A DNA stretch of 36,844 nt from Noviherbaspirillum autotrophicum (GTDB lineage: Bacteria; Pseudomonadota; Gammaproteobacteria; Burkholderiales; Burkholderiaceae_D), in assembly GCF_000818395.1 (NCBI RefSeq), contig NZ_JWJG01000010.1:1-36844 (forward strand), written 5' to 3'. The translations under genes were made by a program, and so were the position numbers. This document shows, piece by piece, positions 1 through 5,943 of the stretch (position 1 is the stretch's first letter; each line of letters starts with the position of its first letter). The notes beneath the pieces were generated by a model, which saw only the letters and a program-made list of their open reading frames with translations, ran no database searches and was not told where the DNA came from.

Positions 1-88
1 ATGATGCAGCAGGGTATTTCCCCTATGAGAACATAGGATCACTTTTTAAAAGTTACGCCAAAAACCACGCTAAAACTAACTCCTTGCA
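1..88. repeat. Terminal direct repeat, left copy (attP core region)
   Basis: Identical over 88 bases to the last 88 bases of the window. The repeat starts with ATGATGCAGCAG, codons that read MMQQ in the MutS-like frame entering from the right end, and also holds two integrase arm-like motifs (48-66 and 65-76). Because the identity continues about 76 bases past the MutS-like codons, both copies look like phage DNA. That fits a circular genome written with redundancy better than two prophage borders, where identity should stop at a short shared core. Confidence 0.9.
48..76 (+). promoter_or_regulatory. Candidate integrase arm-type sites (left arm)
   Basis: Two consecutive copies of the core ACGCYAAAA: AAAAGTTACGCCAAAAACC (48-66) and CCACGCTAAAAC (65-76). 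The longer form recurs at 36593-36610 and, inverted, at 36531-36546 over the integrase start codon. Repeats on both sides of the crossover region are what tyrosine integrases use as arm-binding sites. The repeat is seen; the binding role is inferred. Confidence 0.5.
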
Positions 89-151
89 GGCAATGCGTAA
101 CGAAATATTAGAGACTTTTTGGACTGGCACTCGTCTGGATAAAATAACCAG

Positions 152-370
152 ATGAATACCCTACCCGTCATTAAGCAAGCATGTTTGGATGCCATGGAAG
201 AATCGGAGGACAACGCCCCGGCATGGCGTGCGGCTTACGTGTCGATCGTTAATCCGCTTTCCGTGCTGGAAATGGCTGAGATCATCGAGGCCATGCTTGC
301 CGAGCTGGAAACGCACCACGACGCCGGCCCGCTGATCGACAACATCAAAGCGAGGCTTGGCATCGCATAG
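152..370 (+). CDS. Small protein of unknown function (72 aa)
   Basis: Acidic, probably helical 72-residue protein with no motif I recognise, no signal peptide and no membrane segment. The ATG has no Shine-Dalgarno sequence. Either a -10-like TAAAAT at 140-145 makes the message nearly leaderless, or translation is coupled to a 20-codon frame (93-155) whose TGA overlaps this ATG. It is the first gene beyond attP, away from the integrase, and points into an accessory block that is not part of the late operon. A lysogenic-conversion or small regulatory role is possible but not shown. Confidence 0.55.
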   Translation: MNTLPVIKQACLDAMEESEDNAPAWRAAYVSIVNPLSVLEMAEIIEAMLAELETHHDAGPLIDNIKARLGIA

Positions 371-417
371 CTTCGATACATATACTGTATACAAATACAG
401 CATATTGAGCAGAAGAA

Positions 418-705
418 ATGCCAGACCTCCCGCCTCCGCTTACTAAGGAAGAACTCCACGCAATCGGAGTCCGCAACAAGGGAAACAAAGACGTTGTCCG
501 GTTGCTATGGGAAATCCGGCGTTATCATTCGATCGTGTCGCGGGCGCATCAGCTCGCGCACAGTGTTACACCAGGCGTCGGTGCGCTCGGCATCATCGCC
601 AAAGCGCTGCTCAACGAAATCAGGGGCGAGCCGGCTGTGCAGGCGAGAGAGCGACTGAACAACGAACTATTCGGACAGAAAGTCGAGCCCGGCGATGATG
701 ACTAA
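418..705 (+). CDS. Small protein of unknown function (95 aa)
   Basis: A 95-residue soluble protein, basic in the middle and ending in an acidic GDDD tail. No family is recognised. An AGAAG purine run lies just upstream of the ATG. It follows the 72-aa gene by 47 bases in the same direction, so the two may be cotranscribed. Its stop overlaps the stop of the convergent esterase gene (TAA at 703-705 against the complement of CTA at 702-704). The position between attP and the lysis genes is typical of phage cargo genes. Confidence 0.6.
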   Translation: MPDLPPPLTKEELHAIGVRNKGNKDVVRLLWEIRRYHSIVSRAHQLAHSVTPGVGALGIIAKALLNEIRGEPAVQARERLNNELFGQKVEPGDDD

Positions 706-1445
706 CGCACTTCGCTCCCTCTCATTTTTTCATCAATCGCTTTGCGCCATAGGCTATATCCCTCGCCGTTGAGGTGTATGCCGTCGTTTGTCACGCTTTG
801 CTTCAACCCATCCGCGTCGGACAACTGAGCGTTTAGATCGACGTAGGCGATCTTCGACTCAGCCGCGAACGCCGCAAGTCGTTGATTCAATTCTCTGATC
901 TTGGCGTTGTACTTCTTGCTACCAGCTTGCTTCGGACTGGTGTAGATAGTGGACTGAATGACCGGCACCACTCCATTATCGATCAGGAGATGCACAAATT
1001 TTTTGTAGTCTGCGAATGCCGCATCCGCGCTGCGCCCGACGAGGACATCGTTGACGCCGACCATGATGAAAGCCGTCTTCGCCTTTGTAAGCAATATCCC
1101 GTCCAACCTCTGCAGTAGCCCATAAGTCGTATCGCTGCTGATCCCCCGATTCGCGATCCTCACTCCGGGGAACATCTCATCCCAGCGGGCCTCATCCGTG
1201 ATGGAGTCTCCGATCATTACGACGTCAGCTGGTACGTGAAATGCTCGGAAGCTCGACGTTTTATCCTTCCAGCGCGGGTAATCGATAAGTCGGGAATCAG
1301 AACCCGGCGTCTCGCCTCTGCCAATTTGCTTAACCCACCCGTACACTTGGAACGGAAATAGCTGGTATTGCATCATAGCAACGCCGTAAAGGAAGGCTAA
1401 AATCAACGCTAGGCACGCCAATACGACCTTGGCAGCAGTTCTCAT
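702..1445 (-). CDS. Membrane-anchored SGNH/GDSL-type esterase
   Basis: A 247-aa SGNH-fold hydrolase. It starts with a hydrophobic segment (residues about 5-28) that would act as a signal anchor and place the enzyme in the periplasm. Block I is GDSIT (Ser81), block II lies around NRG (99-101), block III is GVND (130-133, Asn) and block V is DGIH (Asp221, His224). Family members cleave acyl or acetyl esters from sugars and lipids; the substrate here is unknown. It lies in the accessory block, convergent with the 95-aa gene and divergent from the 211-aa gene, so it may be expressed from the prophage. An inferred role is altering acetylation of the lysogen's surface polysaccharide, which could change its susceptibility to other phages. 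Confidence 0.85.
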   Translation of the reverse strand: MRTAAKVVLACLALILAFLYGVAMMQYQLFPFQVYGWVKQIGRGETPGSDSRLIDYPRWKDKTSSFRAFHVPADVVMIGDSITDEARWDEMFPGVRIANRGISSDTTYGLLQRLDGILLTKAKTAFIMVGVNDVLVGRSADAAFADYKKFVHLLIDNGVVPVIQSTIYTSPKQAGSKKYNAKIRELNQRLAAFAAESKIAYVDLNAQLSDADGLKQSVTNDGIHLNGEGYSLWRKAIDEKMRGSEVR

Positions 1446-1546
1446 TTCTCTATTACCCCCACATTCTTTAAGGATGAGGCGTGCAGTATAGCGGAATTGT
1501 ATTATGGAAATAGTCGCACTAGGAGCTCACTCGCCCAGAGAGTTTT

Positions 1547-2182
1547 ATGACCGTTTTATATAAATATCTTCGGAAAGAGCATACCCACCTTCTGCTGACT
1601 AGGGGGAACATGCGAATCGGCACGCTTTACGAATATCGAAACACTGAAATACATGGTGAGGTTATTGGCGACAACACAGAAGGCTATAAGACCAGATTTA
1701 TGGAATTGAATGGCGCCCACGTATGGACGTCGGAAACCCAGCCTGAATTCAGCAGGGGATTTCTTAAGATTGCCCCCGGCACAAAACTAACAGTTAGAGG
1801 TAATGGAACACTCACGGAACCACACGAAAGCGTTAACTACTACCTATTTTGCGCCACGAAGGTTTTCAACAAGGAAGCGATGGACGAATTCAAGTACGAC
1901 GCATGCATTGTCATCGAACATCCCGAAAAATTCTTCAGGGCTATATCGCGGACCATCAGGCACCAAGCTGCATTTGAGGGTATCTTTAACTGTCAGTACA
2001 TTGGCCGCCGGATTTCGCATGACGTTGATCCAGGGATTCCACCAGCAATCATCAAGGATCCGACTTACAAGAATCAGCAGGAAGTTCGTGGACTATGGAA
2101 GCCTTTGAAAGCCAACCCGTCACCGATGATCATCAATTGTCCTGACGCGGCTCGATATTGCAGCATGTATAAGCGACGGTGA
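1547..2182 (+). CDS. Unknown 211-aa protein, probable accessory (moron) gene
   Basis: A soluble 211-residue protein without a recognised domain, signal peptide or membrane segment. The N-terminus carries a pattern (LYKYL then GNMRIGTLYEYR and HGEVIGDNTEGYK) that looks like a conserved family, but I cannot name it. The sequence is visibly more A/T-rich than the structural genes. An AGAGAG run lies five bases before the ATG. It is transcribed against the late operon, just beyond the spanin genes, a common place for phage cargo such as exclusion or defence genes. No function is claimed. Confidence 0.75.
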   Translation: MTVLYKYLRKEHTHLLLTRGNMRIGTLYEYRNTEIHGEVIGDNTEGYKTRFMELNGAHVWTSETQPEFSRGFLKIAPGTKLTVRGNGTLTEPHESVNYYLFCATKVFNKEAMDEFKYDACIVIEHPEKFFRAISRTIRHQAAFEGIFNCQYIGRRISHDVDPGIPPAIIKDPTYKNQQEVRGLWKPLKANPSPMIINCPDAARYCSMYKRR

Positions 2183-2205
2183 CAGCTGCATGATGGTGCC
2201 GGCGT

Positions 2206-2661
2206 TCATTTCGGCCAAGCGTCTATCAGGGTTTGTCGGTCATTGACGAGTCGATCAGCCGTTTCCGCCATGCCTGAATATCTTGCTGTGCACTGGCTGA
2301 GTACGTCTGCGAGGGTATCGGCTCGCTGACGGCAGGCATCGGCGGCAAGCTCGGGCAGTTGCCGGCGGAGGTCTGCAATGTCGCCCCGCAGGCCGTCAGC
2401 AGCATTGTGAGCGGCAGCAGCGTCAGCGCGAATAGTTGCTTCACGTTTCGTTGCTTCATTTCTGGCATCCTCCAGTTGTTTATTCCAGGCCCGCTCCTTC
2501 AGGCGCGCGGTTTCGCTGGCCGTTGCGGCTGCTTCGACCTGGTCGCGCTCGATCTTGGCTATCTGCTGTCCAAGCCGCCAGCCATTGACATACCAACCGA
2601 CGCCAAAAGCGAACCCGGCTCCGACCAGCTGAGCAAGAATGCGGAGCGCGAGGGAATTCAT
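2206..2661 (-). CDS. Rz: Rz-like inner-membrane spanin (i-spanin)
   Basis: A 151-aa protein with one N-terminal membrane segment (about residues 5-25) followed by a long charged helical region rich in Ala, Glu, Arg and Asp, as in lambda Rz. With Rz1 it would form the spanin that joins inner and outer membranes and disrupts the outer membrane in the last step of lysis. I chose the ATG at 2661 over upstream in-frame codons because the membrane segment starts there and because the ATG overlaps the TGA of the 30-aa peptide (ATGA). The rz1 gene is nested in another frame of its 3' half. Confidence 0.85.
   Translation of the reverse strand: MNSLALRILAQLVGAGFAFGVGWYVNGWRLGQQIAKIERDQVEAAATASETARLKERAWNKQLEDARNEATKREATIRADAAAAHNAADGLRGDIADLRRQLPELAADACRQRADTLADVLSQCTARYSGMAETADRLVNDRQTLIDAWPK
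2226..2459 (-). CDS. Rz1: Rz1-like outer-membrane spanin lipoprotein, nested in Rz
   Basis: A 77-aa protein lying entirely inside Rz in a different frame. It has a basic start, a hydrophobic stretch and the lipobox LTAC with the lipidated cysteine at residue 24, followed by a proline-containing mature part, all as expected for Rz1. The ATG at 2459 has GGAGG nine bases upstream; an ATG at 2468 directly abuts the same GGAGG and is less likely. Nesting of rz1 in rz is a known arrangement and supports both calls. Confidence 0.85.
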   Translation of the reverse strand: MKQRNVKQLFALTLLPLTMLLTACGATLQTSAGNCPSLPPMPAVSEPIPSQTYSASAQQDIQAWRKRLIDSSMTDKP

Positions 2662-2750
2662 CGCTCGCCTCCGCAGCTGATAACCCAATACGGCACGCCG
2701 AAGAACAGGCATACAACCGACAGGCAAAACAAATCGATGATCGTGATCAT
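2658..2750 (-). CDS. 30-aa membrane peptide between endolysin and Rz
   Basis: A 30-codon frame starting MITIIDLFCLSVV and ending ISCGGER. About 20 residues are hydrophobic, so it should span the membrane once, with three cysteines. Its ATG overlaps the endolysin TGA (ATGA at 2747-2750) and its TGA overlaps the Rz ATG (ATGA at 2658-2661), so it fills the whole gap between them and could be translated by coupling on both sides. I do not recognise a family. It could be a lysis accessory or holin-modulating peptide, or a leader that couples Rz to endolysin translation. Confidence 0.55.
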   Translation of the reverse strand: MITIIDLFCLSVVCLFFGVPYWVISCGGER

Positions 2751-3262
2751 GCCAACACCTCCTTTGCAATTTGAAACAACGCCAGCCGGTTGGCCAGCCC
2801 ATTGATCCCGCCATTGATGCGCTTCGTGATCCGCACCTGGTCACCGGCGTCGGCCAGCTCATTCAAGCCGTGCGTTTTCCAGAACCAGCCCGCCGACCGG
2901 CATGCATTGACCGGCTCCTCGAGCAGCTCGGGGCGATGCACGCAATCGATGTTGAGCGCCATCATGCAGGCGATGTAATTCGCCTTCCCGGTAATCTGGA
3001 TCAGGCCGCGCCCCTTGTACTTCACGCCGTCGCCCGGCTCGGTGTTGCCTAGATCCGCGCGCCCCTCGTACGCCTTGCCGGAGGCGATTTCGCGCACGTA
3101 GAGCAGCTGCTCGGACTCGTGGCCGACCTGGGCGAGGAATGCCGCCTGCCGCGCCGGTGTGTTGATCTCGAATTCCTCCATGGCGGCGCACAGGGGCGAA
3201 AAAAAAGCCGCGATGCGCGGCTTGGCCAGGGGCATGATCTTCAGCAGTTCATCCGGCGTCAT
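2747..3262 (-). CDS. GH19 chitinase-like endolysin
   Basis: A 171-aa enzyme of the glycoside hydrolase 19 type used by many phages to cut peptidoglycan. Visible marks are GHESEQLLYVREI with the expected catalytic glutamate and the characteristic YKGRGLIQITG segment with NY shortly after. There is no signal peptide, so export should depend on a holin. The ATG at 3262 overlaps the end of the upstream membrane-protein gene by 14 bases. A strong terminator-like hairpin followed by eight U's is encoded inside codons 14-21 of this gene (see 3199-3223). Confidence 0.9.
   Translation of the reverse strand: MTPDELLKIMPLAKPRIAAFFSPLCAAMEEFEINTPARQAAFLAQVGHESEQLLYVREIASGKAYEGRADLGNTEPGDGVKYKGRGLIQITGKANYIACMMALNIDCVHRPELLEEPVNACRSAGWFWKTHGLNELADAGDQVRITKRINGGINGLANRLALFQIAKEVLA
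3199..3223 (-). terminator. Terminator-like hairpin inside the endolysin gene
   Basis: On the minus strand AAGCCGCG, a 3-base loop and CGCGGCTT form an 8-bp perfect stem running directly into eight T's. It is encoded within endolysin codons 14-21 (KPRIAAFF). By shape it is as good as the intergenic terminators elsewhere in this operon. In a late operon read by a Q-modified polymerase it could stop unmodified transcripts before the endolysin is completed. The structure is seen; termination is inferred. Confidence 0.5.
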
Positions 3263-3530
3263 ACGCGCTCCTTTTCTCGCAGAAGGGACAATTCCGCCGT
3301 CGGTTCGCGAGGACGAACAGCGCGACGCCAACATTGCGCAGGACTTCCATCGGTGATGGGCTCGTCTGCCCGTACAGCGGACTGACTAGGACGGCCAGCG
3401 CCGCCGTCACGAGGAACACCCAGGCGAGGCGGATACCGTGTCGCGTACATCTGGACATGCTGTTGATTGCGCCGAATAAGCCGCAGCCGAAAATGATCGC
3501 GGCAGCCAACATATTGATGGCGAGCATCAT
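3249..3530 (-). CDS. Small membrane protein, possible antiholin or second holin
   Basis: A 93-aa protein with two hydrophobic segments (about residues 3-22 and 35-53) and a basic, cysteine-containing C-terminus. The start overlaps the stop of the preceding holin candidate (ATGA at 3527-3530) and the end overlaps the endolysin start, so translation is probably coupled through the lysis cassette. Size, topology and position suit a holin or antiholin, but no family motif is recognised. Confidence 0.7.
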   Translation of the reverse strand: MMLAINMLAAAIIFGCGLFGAINSMSRCTRHGIRLAWVFLVTAALAVLVSPLYGQTSPSPMEVLRNVGVALFVLANRRRNCPFCEKRSAYDAG

Positions 3531-3889
3531 TGAGCGCCTCCCTTTGTCCGGATCCAGTTCAGTGCGACCGGAATGACGACTTGCGCGCTGACGCCGAGGC
3601 CCGCGGCCGATGCCAGCCGCATGAAATCGCCGACGCCCTCGAGGAAGCTGAAATAGTGCTGAACGGTGATGGCAATCACCGGCGCGAAGTAACCCGCCAG
3701 GATCGACGAGCTGGCGACGGTGCTAGCGATCTTCGACTTCGGCATGGACGGCAGGTAGGACAACGACACCAGGCCGCCGAAGAAGCCCGCGAGGAGCGCG
3801 TCGTAATGCACGCCGAGGAAGGTGCCGGACAGCGTGATCGTGCCGGCCGCAATTGCCAATCCAGCTGTCGGGCTTACTGGTTCTGCCAT
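3527..3889 (-). CDS. Putative holin (120 aa)
   Basis: A 120-aa hydrophobic protein with three or four likely membrane segments (around residues 8-24, 30-46, 58-76 and 88-106) and a short basic tail. It is the first gene of the lysis cassette, separated from the tail fibre by an intrinsic terminator, with a purine-rich GAAAGG element about eight bases before the ATG. Membrane character and position immediately ahead of the endolysin make it the best holin candidate, forming the inner-membrane lesions that release the endolysin. Confidence 0.7.
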   Translation of the reverse strand: MAEPVSPTAGLAIAAGTITLSGTFLGVHYDALLAGFFGGLVSLSYLPSMPKSKIASTVASSSILAGYFAPVIAITVQHYFSFLEGVGDFMRLASAAGLGVSAQVVIPVALNWIRTKGGAQ

Positions 3890-3911
3890 GAGACGCCTTT
3901 CTTTTTCTTGA

Positions 3912-3937
3912 AATAAAAAAGCCCGCCGAAGCGGGCT
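3912..3937 (-). terminator. Intrinsic terminator after the tail fibre gene
   Basis: Minus-strand AGCCCGC-TTCG-GCGGGCT, a perfect 7-bp stem with a TTCG tetraloop, followed by T6. It lies between the tail fibre stop (3961) and the holin start (3889), so the lysis genes would need readthrough, antitermination or a promoter of their own. Confidence 0.85.
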
Positions 3938-3960
3938 AGCTATTTAATGCGCAACCGAGG

Positions 3961-5889
3961 CTATGCAGCCAAGTACGAAATACCATCGAGGCTTAACAGA
4001 CCGGCAATCGTAGTGCCCCCTGCAGTAATTTGGCCGTCAGCGTGAATCTCAATTTCGCCAAATGCATGATTAGCGGAGACCGCGAATATCAGGTGATTCT
4101 GCGGCCGGAACCCGGCCGGAATCGTTGCAATCAATGTGTAAGCCGCGGAACTTCCGCTCTGAATTGCCCCTGACAGATGCACCCTGCCCGTTGAATCCTT
4201 GCGCGCCTTCGGGCCGGCATAAGGTGTGCTAAGCCCGACCCATGATCCGGTAGGAACCAGTGACACGGTCGGCATGTGTCCAGTTGCAGTAGCCTTGTCA
4301 TAATTCAGCCCGATGCAACGCATGATCTCATTCGCGATGAACTCATGTCCGGCATCGGTCGGGTGCACATTATCGGTATCCAGGAGCTTGGCAAATTTAT
4401 TCGCCGTCTGATCACTGAACCACATGCGACCAAAGTCGAGATACGGAAAGCCATAGATATACGCGTAGTCACGCAGCGCCGACTTATACGCATTGGAAGA
4501 CGGTTCGTTGAAGATAAAGTCGCAGATGACGCACTCGCCATTAATGGCCTTTACCCCGCTCAAATACCGCTTCAGTTTCGCCTTGAATGTGACAATAGGC
4601 TTTGCGAGAAGGTTGTCATTTACCCCAAGCGCGAGGATAGACATGCCAGTGGAACGTGCGTACATGTCCAGCAAATTGTTGTCCATATCGGACAGCGTTA
4701 ACGACGAGCGCCCGAGATTAAATAAAACTGGTGACTTAACCGCACTTTCTTCCAAATAGACCATGCCGCACAAGGCAACATTTTTATTTTCGGTATTCGT
4801 CAATCGTATTGTATGACTTCCCCAGGCTGGAACAGCAATTACCGTTGAAAAGGAGCCATTGACGCCCGATCCGGCAATTGAAGTCGCCGACGCCGCTTTT
4901 GTATCAATAGTGCCAATTAGCACACCATCGAGAGTGACGTTGAGGATAGCACCCGCCGCATCCTGGCCATACACAACTACAACATCTTTCCCGGTGTATG
5001 AAACCTCAACCCAATCTCCAGCAGTTGCACTCTTAAGAACCGTCCCGCCGTAATAGGAGTCTGTAAATCCTCCGTATGCAGTTAGCGCAAAGCCCGAATG
5101 TGTAACTACATGAGGATATTTAGTAGCCGAGGGAGAGCCATCCTGCGCCGCCAAATTGAAGTTGGCAAAGCCAAAATTCGCATTCTGATATTTACGCTGG
5201 ATCGCTTTTCGAATAATCGATGCATAGTTATCCTTCGTCCAGACAGCAGCGTTTGAGCCCTCCGAAATACTGTCGCCGATCACCAGAATTGGCTGAAAGC
5301 GATCGGTAACCTTCGCATAGGAGAAAAACCGGTCCGTTTTGAAATTGTCTGACTCCCGCGGCGCCTTCGGCAGCGGCAAGGTATTTCCATCGAAAAGAAT
5401 CTTGCCGTCGCCCCAAAGGCCATGGAGGCCGGCAATATCCGTCACGGAGTACGTACCACTCGGCACGTAGGGTGATTCTCCCGATGCTTTAGCGCTCAAC
5501 AGCTCAGCTGTATCATCTGCCGCACCGTCACCGGCCGCCCCAGCGTCTTTCACCAGGGTAAGCGAACCCAGTGCCGTTCTAACAGCGCCGCCAATCAATA
5601 CCCACTTGCTTGCAAGATCGCCACTGAATGTCGATCCAGATACATGAGCGGTAATCGTCAAATACCTGTCGCCTGAAACAGTTACCGAGTCATACGTGGC
5701 ATATGAGGTCGAAGGCGTCCAGGCACCGCGGTCCGTGTACGACTTTATCCGGCGAAGTGCTTCTGCCATCGTCAACTTGGTATTTCCCAAGCGGTCGGTA
5801 GCAGTCTGCCCGTTTGAAGTCGCCAGTTCCGCAATATGGTCAACGTCCTGCTTCGCATTGATAAGATCGGGGATGGTTAGTGCTGGCAT
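3961..5889 (-). CDS. Tail fibre/tailspike with SGNH esterase domain
   Basis: A 642-aa receptor-binding protein candidate. Residues 1-60 form a helical attachment region. Residues 115-134 carry the AGAAGDGAADDTAEL pattern that often opens tailspike beta-structure. An SGNH hydrolase domain follows: GDSIS (Ser207), GVND (422-425) and DNVHP (Asp506, His509). About 100 residues (around 280-385) rich in beta-type sequence are inserted between the Ser and Asn blocks and look like a carbohydrate-binding sandwich. The C-terminus (540-642) is another beta-rich, probably trimerising or binding part. It probably de-esterifies a surface polysaccharide during adsorption. The gene is somewhat more A/T-rich than the tail assembly genes and is bounded by terminators, as expected for an exchangeable fibre module. 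Confidence 0.85.
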   Translation of the reverse strand: MPALTIPDLINAKQDVDHIAELATSNGQTATDRLGNTKLTMAEALRRIKSYTDRGAWTPSTSYATYDSVTVSGDRYLTITAHVSGSTFSGDLASKWVLIGGAVRTALGSLTLVKDAGAAGDGAADDTAELLSAKASGESPYVPSGTYSVTDIAGLHGLWGDGKILFDGNTLPLPKAPRESDNFKTDRFFSYAKVTDRFQPILVIGDSISEGSNAAVWTKDNYASIIRKAIQRKYQNANFGFANFNLAAQDGSPSATKYPHVVTHSGFALTAYGGFTDSYYGGTVLKSATAGDWVEVSYTGKDVVVVYGQDAAGAILNVTLDGVLIGTIDTKAASATSIAGSGVNGSFSTVIAVPAWGSHTIRLTNTENKNVALCGMVYLEESAVKSPVLFNLGRSSLTLSDMDNNLLDMYARSTGMSILALGVNDNLLAKPIVTFKAKLKRYLSGVKAINGECVICDFIFNEPSSNAYKSALRDYAYIYGFPYLDFGRMWFSDQTANKFAKLLDTDNVHPTDAGHEFIANEIMRCIGLNYDKATATGHMPTVSLVPTGSWVGLSTPYAGPKARKDSTGRVHLSGAIQSGSSAAYTLIATIPAGFRPQNHLIFAVSANHAFGEIEIHADGQITAGGTTIAGLLSLDGISYLAA

Positions 5890-5910
5890 GTTTTACCTTT
5901 CGTGCGGATA

Positions 5911-5938
5911 TAAAAAAAGCGCCGGATATGGCGCTTTT
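5911..5938 (-). terminator. Intrinsic terminator after the J-like gene
   Basis: AAAAGCGCC and GGCGCTTTT form a 9-bp stem around GGATAT. On the minus strand the stem is followed by a T run, and the A/T ends make it potentially bidirectional. It lies between the J-like gene stop (5944) and the tail fibre start (5889). Confidence 0.8.
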
Positions 5939-5943
5939 CGTTG

